Shown here piece by piece: positions 1 to 6,172 of a DNA stretch of 17,794 nt (positions are counted from its first letter, which is position 1; the number at the start of each line of letters is the position of its first letter). Made by a program: the position numbers and the translations under genes. The stretch lies in assembly GCA_903930515.1 (NCBI GenBank), contig CAIYYW010000058.1:1-17794 (forward strand), given 5' to 3'. This DNA is from an uncultured delta proteobacterium. Lineage in GTDB: Bacteria; RBG-13-61-14; DRUE01. The notes beneath the pieces are model-generated. The model ran no database searches. It was given only the letters and a program-made list of their open reading frames with translations, and had not been told where the DNA came from.

Positions 1-49
1 CCACTGGCCATTAATCACTGGTTATTCACAGGCTCTTCGCTATTGGCTG

Positions 50-1156
50 TTATTTACAGTCCTTAGGACAATTTTTCCTGGTTTCTCCGCAATACCAGTC
101 GCAATATCTATCTCCGCACCATCCTTGACAGCCACAATCTACCGGGCAATATTCCGACCTTCCGGGAATAGCCTCGCGGCATTCACCGCTACTGGAATAG
201 TTATCAGAGCAGAGACTATCTCCACATTCGCAAGCACAATCATTGGGGCAGTACTCCATCGTTTGACAATACCCGTCCCCGCATGAGCTTTGAATTGTCC
301 AACACAAATCATAAAGCACCGGGCTTCCGGAAATTAATTTGACATTAATATCAAGTGAGAAAGAATCCGGTGATATATTTATATAGTAACTTAATTTTTC
401 ATTATTTCCGGGCGTGCCGGAACAGCCAGGAGGCTCACAGAACGCCGGTACAATATCCTCTACCTCGCACGCACAAAGGTCCAATTCGCCGGAAGTGTCA
501 CCGGAGATGAGCGAAATATCAATAGAGGTGACCATACTGAAAAATCCAAACCAATAGTAGTCATCATCGTTGGAAATCCCAATGCCGGTGTTGCTCAAAC
601 AACCGGAGCCTGCTTCCACCCAGAGACCAAGGTCATACGGAGTATCATAAGTATCATTTTCCTCATAGATATCCTCCATCGGGCAATCCACCAGGCAATT
701 GGTCTGGTTCTCAAAATAGGTGTTGCAGTAGCCGTCCCCGCAGGTTCCGGGACAATCTATATTGCAACTGGACACGGTTTCAAAAAATTCATTGCAAATA
801 TCATCCCCGCAGGTTCCCGGACAGTCCTGGGGACAGCTATCAGCTGTTTCTTTTCCCTCGCACTTGCCATCATCGCATACGCAAGCGAGGTCGGAGCCAT
901 TGCAATTCTGGTCAATATCATCATCGCAGATTTCCTTTTGGGGCAAAATTTGACCCTTGCATTTAGACCATTGATTATTTACGCACCTTTGCTTGCCAGC
1001 CTTTCATACCCCCGCTCCCCTGGTTCCTTTTGGTCCGGTATAGCAATGCCTGGTTTGTCCATTGAGCTCGCAGACCCGATCGGCATCGCAGTTTTTCGGG
1101 GACAAAAGTAGTCCTGAAGCCAGAGCCAGAATCAATAGCCAATTCCTGCTTTCCAT
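50..1156 (-). CDS. Secreted Cys-rich protein with MopE-type motif, interrupted by one in-frame TGA
   Basis: Read from ATG 1156 this frame has 368 codons with a single internal TGA at codon 51 (1004-1006). The start has a strong Shine-Dalgarno sequence (AGGGGGG about 8 bases upstream) and encodes a signal peptide (MESRNWLLILALASGLLLS). Then come CYTGPKGTRGAGV, the TGA, and KAGKQRC; a MopE-like metal-binding motif EICDDDIDQNCNG at about 75-87; three CxDGxC/CGDxxC...DC units at about 94-158; a region at about 163-287 that looks like a PPC-type beta domain (EENDT, later DDDYYWFGF); and a Cys-rich tail of further CGDxxC units to the end. No catalytic residues are recognised, so it is probably an extracellular surface or binding protein. 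The TGA sits where this repeat family normally has Cys (GxGxC). If TGA stops translation only a 50-residue peptide is made; a TTG at 946 could restart a protein without a signal peptide. Pseudogene, sequencing error and recoding all remain possible. Confidence 0.75.
1004..1006 (-). other. In-frame TGA at a conserved Cys position
   Basis: The plus-strand TCA reads TGA in the same frame as both the upstream signal peptide and the downstream Cys-rich protein (158 bases separate it from ATG 1156 and TTG 946 combined in whole codons). The context GTRGAGV-TGA-KAGKQRC matches the usual GTxGxGxC-xxG-xQxC pattern with TGA in place of the first Cys. One third-base change from TGC or TGT explains it. 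I see no convincing SECIS-like hairpin just downstream: the best candidate is a 3-bp GCA/TGC stem. Confidence 0.85.
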
Positions 1157-1259
1157 TTTCCACCCCCCTGTTCATAATCCCGAAAACCGACCCTTTTCTC
1201 TTTAATAAAGTTTAGCCGATTTTCAAAAAAAGCAAGTCCCGCGAGCCTCTTCAAAATGG

Positions 1260-2843
1260 TTAATTCCTTAAATAAATTTTAAAGTAAACCTTGCTGGTTC
1301 TTTTCTTCCAGTCCGTCCGAGAGAGTTCCACGCTGTCCCATCCGAAGATTTCGTTCACCATCCGGTATTCCATTTTCAGTCTGGCATCCTGAGCCAGTTT
1401 GCGGTCAAATTCGGAATGGCCGATTTCCACTCCCTCGGGATAGCGGTGGACCAGGCTGATTATGCAAAAAGGCTCCTGCCGAAAAACATAATCCAGGTCA
1501 GTGGTAAGGGAAGCGATTCCGGGGAGCCGTCCCAGATGCCGATCCACCAGCCCCATAGTGTCAATGATCCGGTTATATTCCCCGAAGTATCCGAGGTATC
1601 CGATGTCCCCGGCCGTGACGGTCTGGTTCTGCCAGACATATTTTTTCAGCCAGTCCGCGGCGGGCAGATAGAATTTCCCCTGGTTCCGGTGCCAGTTTTT
1701 TTCAAAGCTTTTGAAAAAATTGTAGCGGACCATAAAGAACAAATTGGAGCTCAAAATTATGCCGACGACCAGGAAGATCAGGGCGCGGTCCCGTTTCGGA
1801 TCCTTTCCGGTCAGCCATTCCGACCCGAACAGGATTACGCCCGCGCCGCAAAATACGGTCAGCAGAGGGACGATCAGACGGGAATCCGGCATCCAGTCTC
1901 CTCCGACCAGGATCAGGAAAACCAGATAGACCGCGACCAAGCCCAGCCCGATCTTGATCGGGAAGGAGATGCGCTTGGCCCAGATCATTCCCGCGGCAAT
2001 AATCAAGGCCAGGAGCGCCATCCCGGGATTGGAAGATAAAAAATCCCCCAGGTAAATCGCGCCCTCTCTCAGACCGATGATCCCCAGCCCGGTCTTGGCG
2101 TAAAAGGTGTTAGGCAAAAGGCTGCGGTAATAAATCGCGCGCCAGAGGAAATAAATCCCGTAAGGCGCGATCAACCAGAGCCAGAGCAACTCGGTTTTCC
2201 GCCTTTGCAAAGGCTCCTTGCTCAGCCGGAAGAACTGGCCGATTGCGATCACCAGGAACAGCAAAATCCCCTCCGGCCTGGTCAGCGCGAAGAGCAGGGC
2301 GAAAATCAATGCCGGCAATTTCCGCTCCAGGCTTAAGCTGAAAATGGCCGCGATCAGGAGCAGGCCGTAGAGCGGGGTTTCCAATCCCTCCACCTGCCAG
2401 ACCGCGAAATAGATGTTGGTTCCGAGGAAGGATACCGCGATCAACCCCAGCCATCGGTTCTCAGTCTCCCGCCTCACCCAGAGGAAGAGCAAGACCGATC
2501 CGGCCAGGGAAAAGATCACGCCCAAAAATTGCGCGATCAATCGGGCGCTCAATCCCAGCTTGAGTCCGAGCGCGAGCAGGATCACCCAGAGGAAATTGGA
2601 ATACCCTTCCACCCGCTCCAGCCCCTCGCCCCGGTTATAGACCAATCCGAATCCATCCGCGAAATTACGGGCGTAGCGGGCCGAGATGTAAGCGTCATCC
2701 ACCAAGTCCCGGCATTGGAACAGGACCAGCAGCAATTGGAAGGCGAAAACGGAAATGAGCAGGTAGAAAAATAAATCTCGTTTTTTTAAAAGCGGAACAA
2801 CCTTATCCCGGATCGCGGTCACCCGGGCGGGAACCATCCGCAT
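1260..2843 (-). CDS. GT-C superfamily membrane glycosyltransferase (AftB/ArnT-like)
   Basis: A 527-residue polytopic membrane protein, probably a polyprenyl-phosphate-sugar-dependent glycosyltransferase that adds a sugar on the outer face of the cytoplasmic membrane. A first membrane segment (about 25-44) is followed by CRDLVDDAYISARYARN: the paired Asp in the first extracytoplasmic loop are the typical GT-C catalytic or metal site. VEGYSNFLW follows, as in AftB-like and related GT39-type proteins. About ten more hydrophobic segments follow, then a soluble C-terminal domain from about residue 390 (AGDIGYLGYFG, DTMGLVD). I chose ATG 2843, not the TTG three bases upstream, because it overlaps the previous gene's stop as TGATG, the usual arrangement for translational coupling. 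Acceptor and sugar donor cannot be told from sequence. Downstream, a run of seven T on the coding strand lies before the next gene, without a clear hairpin. Confidence 0.85.
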   Translation of the reverse strand: MRMVPARVTAIRDKVVPLLKKRDLFFYLLISVFAFQLLLVLFQCRDLVDDAYISARYARNFADGFGLVYNRGEGLERVEGYSNFLWVILLALGLKLGLSARLIAQFLGVIFSLAGSVLLFLWVRRETENRWLGLIAVSFLGTNIYFAVWQVEGLETPLYGLLLIAAIFSLSLERKLPALIFALLFALTRPEGILLFLVIAIGQFFRLSKEPLQRRKTELLWLWLIAPYGIYFLWRAIYYRSLLPNTFYAKTGLGIIGLREGAIYLGDFLSSNPGMALLALIIAAGMIWAKRISFPIKIGLGLVAVYLVFLILVGGDWMPDSRLIVPLLTVFCGAGVILFGSEWLTGKDPKRDRALIFLVVGIILSSNLFFMVRYNFFKSFEKNWHRNQGKFYLPAADWLKKYVWQNQTVTAGDIGYLGYFGEYNRIIDTMGLVDRHLGRLPGIASLTTDLDYVFRQEPFCIISLVHRYPEGVEIGHSEFDRKLAQDARLKMEYRMVNEIFGWDSVELSRTDWKKRTSKVYFKIYLRN

Positions 2844-3424
2844 CAATAATTTACCAGGAAATATTTGATGGTCCGGACCAGACGCTCCAGCTTGAACGGC
2901 TTGGTCAGATATTCATCGCAGCCGGCTTCAAACCCCTTCCGGATTTGGGGCTGGCCCGACTCCGGGCTGATCAAGATGATCGGGATCCCGCGCAGGGATT
3001 GATTCCCTTTTATCAGTTGGCAGAATTCAAAACCATCAACCCAGTCCAGACCCGGATTGACCAGCGCCAAATCAAAGGTGTTCCCCTCAATGATCCCAGC
3101 CAGCTTTTCCGCGTCCGTCGCGAACAGCGTCCGAAAACCCCGCTTTTCCAGGGCCTTGCTTAAAGGCTCTTCCAACTCCCGGTCATCGTCAATCACCAGA
3201 ACCGCCTTGACTGCCTGGGTCTTCCGCAAAGTCCGATACTCGGCCAAGTCAACCACCTTCTCGGACAGGAACCGCTCCCGCCTCAGCCGTTCAACCTGGA
3301 AACTCAAATTCTTGGCCGAAAGGATCAACTCGCTGATCTTGAGCCGGCTTTGTTTTTTCCCCTGTTTGGAATCGCTCACCTTCTTCTCCGCATCCCCTTG
3401 CTTCTTCCATAATAATACCATCAC
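2843..3424 (-). CDS. Response-regulator receiver-like protein lacking the phospho-acceptor Asp
   Basis: Up to 193 residues. The N-terminal ~70 are basic and probably helical. A CheY-like receiver domain fills 72-193: acidic cluster IDDD (79-81), the Thr/Ser position in ILIS (Ser153) and the conserved Lys in YLTKPF (Lys175). The segment that should carry the phospho-Asp reads LALVNPGLDWVDGFEFC, which places Asn123 where the family has Asp. This looks like a pseudo-receiver that cannot be phosphorylated in the usual way. There is no output domain. The start is unsettled: GTG 3424 or ATG 3421 open the longest frame, but a TTGAAA-17-TATTAT promoter overlaps them and would favour GTG 3379, which has GGAG six bases upstream. 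The stop overlaps the glycosyltransferase start, and a WG-repeat gene lies 66 bases upstream, so co-expression is likely. Confidence 0.85.
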   Translation of the reverse strand: MMVLLWKKQGDAEKKVSDSKQGKKQSRLKISELILSAKNLSFQVERLRRERFLSEKVVDLAEYRTLRKTQAVKAVLVIDDDRELEEPLSKALEKRGFRTLFATDAEKLAGIIEGNTFDLALVNPGLDWVDGFEFCQLIKGNQSLRGIPIILISPESGQPQIRKGFEAGCDEYLTKPFKLERLVRTIKYFLVNY

Positions 3425-3440
3425 CCGGCCTTGATTTCAA
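3412..3440 (-). promoter_or_regulatory. Possible internal promoter for the receiver gene
   Basis: On the minus strand TTGAAA (3435-3440), a 17-base spacer and TATTAT (3412-3417). Predicted transcript start is near 3405, inside the longest reading frame, leaving GTG 3379 as the first leadered start. It may supplement read-through from the WG-repeat gene. Confidence 0.4.
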
Positions 3441-3490
3441 GAATTCAGCAAAAAAATTACCTCTCCGCCCTGGCCCCCCCCTGACCACTC

Positions 3491-4498
3491 CTATTCCGAA
3501 GGCTCCCAGACATATTTTCCCTGATCATTTATGTATCCGATCTTGCCCTGGAACTCCACCCGGGCCAGTTCGTCTTTAAAATCCAGCACGCTTTCAAATT
3601 GAGGCTTGATCACAATAGTCCCGAACCGGTTGATGAAGCCAAACTTGTCACCGGACTTGATCCGGGACCTTCCGTCGGAAAAGGGATACGCATAATCAAA
3701 ACCCGGCTCAATCGCTTTTCGGTTGGTCTTGCCGTAATCCAAATCAATAAATCCCCATTTCTGCCCGACCCGGACCCGCGCCAATCCTTCGCTGAACTCG
3801 CCCGCCTCGTCAAACTCAACCATCATCGCCATCTTGCCGGTCTTGCCGTAAGTCGGATCAATATATCCCCATTTCCCGCTAATCCTCACCGGGGCCAGCC
3901 CCCGGCTGAAAGAACCGCATTGCTCAAACATAGGCCGGATCGTGAACGCTCCGCTCCGGTCAAGGTATCCGCAATTCTGATCCCCGATCTTCTTTACCCG
4001 CCCCAACCCTTCGGAAAATCCGCCGCATACCGAGAAGGGGTCCTTGAACTTCAACACCCCGTCCCGATCCAAATAGTTGCATAAACCCTGCGAGCCGACC
4101 GCGGCCAGCCCATCCGAGAACGGAAAAATCTTGTCCCATTGCCCGGCATTGATCGCCATCCTTCCGGTCGGATCAATATACCCGTTGTCGCCGTCCTTCT
4201 TCACCGCGGCCAGACCCTCTGAGAACGCCCCGGCTTCATCAAATACCGCGTCAATCACGATCTTGCCGCCCAATGCCACATATCCATACTTGCCGCGGAT
4301 CTTGACCGGAGCCAGGCCCTCGGAAAAATCTTCCGCCCCGTTAAAAATCGGCTCAATCGCCATCTTCCCCTTCCGGTCAATGTATCCCCATTGACCGTTC
4401 TGCTTGACCGGAAATAGAGCGCTTGGCTCTTTGGCCTTGGCCAAAATGACAAAAAGCGCCATCAAAATAGTTAAACCAGCAATGTCCCTTTTTTTCAT
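3491..4498 (-). CDS. Secreted WG-repeat protein
   Basis: 335 residues. An N-terminal hydrophobic segment (about 7-22, LTILMALFVILAKA) is a probable signal peptide. The rest is eight full WG (KWG) repeats of about 35 residues plus a partial ninth: each has a WGYID/YGYV-type start, a K-x-x-I-x-P-x-F middle and a FSEGLAxV end. Repeat 6 and repeat 7 carry small insertions (DPTYGKTGK, DLDYGKTNRK). WG repeats are common in secreted or surface beta-structured proteins of bacteria; no enzymatic role is established for them and I assign none. The start at ATG 4498 is fixed by GGGAG five bases upstream and by the signal peptide. It is the first gene of a likely operon with the receiver-like protein and the glycosyltransferase. 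Confidence 0.9.
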   Translation of the reverse strand: MKKRDIAGLTILMALFVILAKAKEPSALFPVKQNGQWGYIDRKGKMAIEPIFNGAEDFSEGLAPVKIRGKYGYVALGGKIVIDAVFDEAGAFSEGLAAVKKDGDNGYIDPTGRMAINAGQWDKIFPFSDGLAAVGSQGLCNYLDRDGVLKFKDPFSVCGGFSEGLGRVKKIGDQNCGYLDRSGAFTIRPMFEQCGSFSRGLAPVRISGKWGYIDPTYGKTGKMAMMVEFDEAGEFSEGLARVRVGQKWGFIDLDYGKTNRKAIEPGFDYAYPFSDGRSRIKSGDKFGFINRFGTIVIKPQFESVLDFKDELARVEFQGKIGYINDQGKYVWEPSE

Positions 4499-4517
4499 AA
4501 AGCTCCCATCCGCCTTA

Positions 4518-4546
4518 TTTTTATCTCATCTCCCTCAAAGAATCAA
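4518..4546 (-). promoter_or_regulatory. Promoter of the WG-repeat gene
   Basis: Minus strand TTGATT (4541-4546), 17-base spacer, TAAAAA (4518-4523). The predicted start gives a leader of about 13 bases that includes the GGGAG Shine-Dalgarno sequence, unlike the leaderless promoters elsewhere in the window. Confidence 0.5.
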
Positions 4547-4553
4547 CGGTCAG

Positions 4554-4660
4554 AGGGGGCAGAGCTTAATTTTTAAGTTAACGGAGCATTGCGACCATGC
4601 ATTTTAACTGTCAGTTAATATTTATGATTAACTTAAGTTAAAAGTAAAGCGCTGACCACA
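4554..4660. mobile_element. Degenerate miniature REP/MITE-like element related to the adjacent transposase element
   Basis: Bases 4554-4579 match the left end of the transposase element (5102-5127) at 22 of 26 positions. Bases 4635-4657 match the right end (6104-6126) at 20 of 23, in the opposite orientation. The ends enclose about 55 bases with no room for a gene but with more copies of the same TTAAC core: a perfect 14-bp palindrome TTAACTTAAGTTAA at 4628-4641 and TTAACTG-T-CAGTTAA at 4604-4618. This is the structure expected of a non-autonomous copy moved in trans by a REP-associated transposase. Its right end overlaps the 3' end of the acetyltransferase gene. Confidence 0.6.
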
Positions 4661-5088
4661 ATCTCCCGGATTGGCCGCGACATTATAAATAAATCCTTCC
4701 GGACGGACCAGCCGATTTTTTTCCAGAAGCCGATGGCCTGATGGTTCTTTGCGAAAACAAAGATGTGGCATTTATTGATGCCGTCCTTTTTCAGGGCGGA
4801 CAGGCAGCGGTCCACCAGGCCGCGACCGATGTTCCGACGACGGCGCGAAGGCTTTACCGCGAGATGATGCAGATAGCCGCGCCGGCCGTCAGTGCCGCAA
4901 AGCGCCGCGGCCACGATTTCTTTGCCCTCCAGCGCCACGAAGCTGAGCGATCGATTTCGGAAAAGGAACCGCTTTACTCCGGCTCTGGAATCAATCTCCG
5001 GGTCCAGTCCCACTCCCTCCATACTCTTCCATAGCGCTGACACCTGATCAAAATCCCGGATGGTCATCTCCCGAATCTCTATCGCCAT
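4633..5088 (-). CDS. GNAT family N-acetyltransferase
   Basis: 151 residues, a single GNAT domain. The acetyl-CoA pyrophosphate loop is RRNIGRG (about 84-90), following beta strand 4 (YLHHLAVKP, 72-80). FAKNHQAIGFWKKIGW (112-127) is the usual C-terminal alpha4/beta7 region. Substrate unknown; the closest general type is the small YpeA/RimI-like group. The start at ATG 5088 is supported by a very strong Shine-Dalgarno sequence, GGGGAGGAG. The last seven residues and the TAA stop come from the miniature element, so the native C-terminus has probably been replaced. The gene lies 18 bases downstream of the transposase stop and may be co-transcribed with it. Confidence 0.88.
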   Translation of the reverse strand: MAIEIREMTIRDFDQVSALWKSMEGVGLDPEIDSRAGVKRFLFRNRSLSFVALEGKEIVAAALCGTDGRRGYLHHLAVKPSRRRRNIGRGLVDRCLSALKKDGINKCHIFVFAKNHQAIGFWKKIGWSVRKDLFIMSRPIREIVVSALLLT

Positions 5089-5101
5089 CTCTCCTCCCCT
5101 A

Positions 5102-5130
5102 AGGGGTCAGATCTTAACTTTTAACTTTTG
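5102..5130 (+). repeat. Left inverted repeat of the transposase element
   Basis: 29 bases identical to the reverse complement of 6101-6129. It contains AGATCT and two TTAACTTTT units, and supplies the stop codon (TGA on the minus strand, 5107-5109) of the transposase. Confidence 0.85.
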
Positions 5131-6063
5131 CGCCAGTTTTTCCAATTTCGGATCATCAAAAATCATCCGGTCGGCTTTCCGGATCCCCTGCGTGATCGCC
5201 GCGGAACTGACTTTAAAATAATCCGCGACCATCCCCACCGGAACTCCCCCATTCTCAACCAGATGCCAATACGCCAGCAGCCGCGCTGAAAAATCATACC
5301 CCCGATCTTTCAACCGGGCCTCCTTGATCCCAAAAACTTCTGCCACCTGTTCCAGCAAATCCTCCATCTCCCAAACCGGCCGGAACAAATTCCGATATTC
5401 AGTCACCTCGTTCTTTTTGCCCACGGGCGCAAACTTCTGCTTAACCTGCTCCACAAATTCCGCGGAGCCGATCACCGCCCGGTCCAGAAAATCGCTCCAA
5501 TATTTCCCGGGCTTGCCCGCAAGTTCCAGCCCGGCCTTCCGATATCGTTTTCTCCTTTCCACGCCGGTTCTGCCGAATTGCGCCAGAATCTCCTCCCGGC
5601 TGATCCAGTCAAACCTGGGCCGCGCCTTGATGTAATCAAGCCAGCTTGACCACTGGTATTGAGCCGGATTTTCAACCATCCCCGCCCGGACCGGGTTCAA
5701 ATGAATATAAAAACTTAAATACTGCCAATATTCCTCGTCTTCCACCACCGTGGATTTATATCTCCCCTGTAATAAATGACCGACCAAATGCTGCCGGAGT
5801 TGGAACCGGACGCTATAGCTGGTGTTCAGCCATTGCATCGCGCGGGAGAGGTTGCCCTCGGGGGTCCGCAAAAGCAGATGAAAATGATTGCTCATCAGGC
5901 AAAAGGCAAAAATTTCCAGGTGAAAGCGTTCCGCGGCCCGGGCCAGAAGCTTGAGAAAATCCCGCCGGTCAATATCGCTCATAAAAATATCGCGCCGATG
6001 ATTGCCCCGGGAGCTGATATGATATACCGCTCCCGAGAATTGGATCCGCCAAGGCCTCGCCAT
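5107..6063 (-). CDS. REP-associated Y1 (HUH) transposase with DnaA-like C-terminal helix-turn-helix
   Basis: 318 residues. The start MARPWRIQFSGAVYHISSRGN is characteristic of IS200-like/REP-associated transposases (COG1943). The metal-binding HUH motif is HFH (60-62, in CLMSNHFHLLLR). The likely nucleophile is Tyr119 in SFYIHLNPVRAG. The protein is longer than a minimal ~130-200-residue Y1 domain: residues ~227-300 (EVFGI..., GVPVGMVADYFKVSSAAITQGIRKADR) resemble the DnaA domain IV helix-turn-helix found in one group of these proteins. It should cut and rejoin single-stranded DNA at its repeat ends. The ATG overlaps the predicted transcript start, with no Shine-Dalgarno sequence. All key residues are present, so it may be active. 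Confidence 0.92.
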   Translation of the reverse strand: MARPWRIQFSGAVYHISSRGNHRRDIFMSDIDRRDFLKLLARAAERFHLEIFAFCLMSNHFHLLLRTPEGNLSRAMQWLNTSYSVRFQLRQHLVGHLLQGRYKSTVVEDEEYWQYLSFYIHLNPVRAGMVENPAQYQWSSWLDYIKARPRFDWISREEILAQFGRTGVERRKRYRKAGLELAGKPGKYWSDFLDRAVIGSAEFVEQVKQKFAPVGKKNEVTEYRNLFRPVWEMEDLLEQVAEVFGIKEARLKDRGYDFSARLLAYWHLVENGGVPVGMVADYFKVSSAAITQGIRKADRMIFDDPKLEKLAQKLKVKI

Positions 6064-6069
6064 ACTGGT

Positions 6070-6098
6070 TTTATATCAAACCCAATCCCCTTTGTCAA
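6070..6098 (-). promoter_or_regulatory. Leaderless promoter of the transposase
   Basis: Minus strand TTGACA (6093-6098), 17-base spacer, TATAAA (6070-6075), a near-consensus sigma-70 promoter. Six bases separate the -10 box from ATG 6063, so position +1 should be the A of the start codon. The -35 box begins three bases inside the right inverted repeat's edge. Confidence 0.7.
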
Positions 6099-6100
6099 GT

Positions 6101-6129
6101 CAAAAGTTAAAAGTTAAGATCTGACCCCT
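6101..6129 (-). repeat. Right inverted repeat of the transposase element
   Basis: 29 bases identical to the reverse complement of 5102-5130. It lies between the transposase promoter and the start of the protease gene. Confidence 0.85.
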
Positions 6130-6172
6130 ATGATGGTTGACATCAGCGGATAATGTGGCAAGCTCAGGGATC

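Larger units (their letters stand above)
5102..6129. mobile_element. REP-type Y1 transposase element with perfect 29-bp inverted ends
   Basis: Bases 5102-5130 and 6101-6129 are exact inverted copies of 29 bases (starting AGGGGTCAGATCTTAAC, with two TTAACTTTT units). They enclose a single transposase gene. The left copy overlaps the last seven codons and stop of the gene; the right copy lies upstream of its promoter. There is no clear target duplication, as expected for single-strand HUH transposition. CCCCTA occurs both just outside the left end (5096-5101) and at the right end (6125-6130). Confidence 0.75.

Noticed and set aside
1004-1006. Reassignment of TGA to an amino acid across the genome
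   Set aside because: TGA ends the receiver, transposase, PBP1A and PilZ genes, and Trp is always TGG, so code 11 holds. Only a local event is possible.
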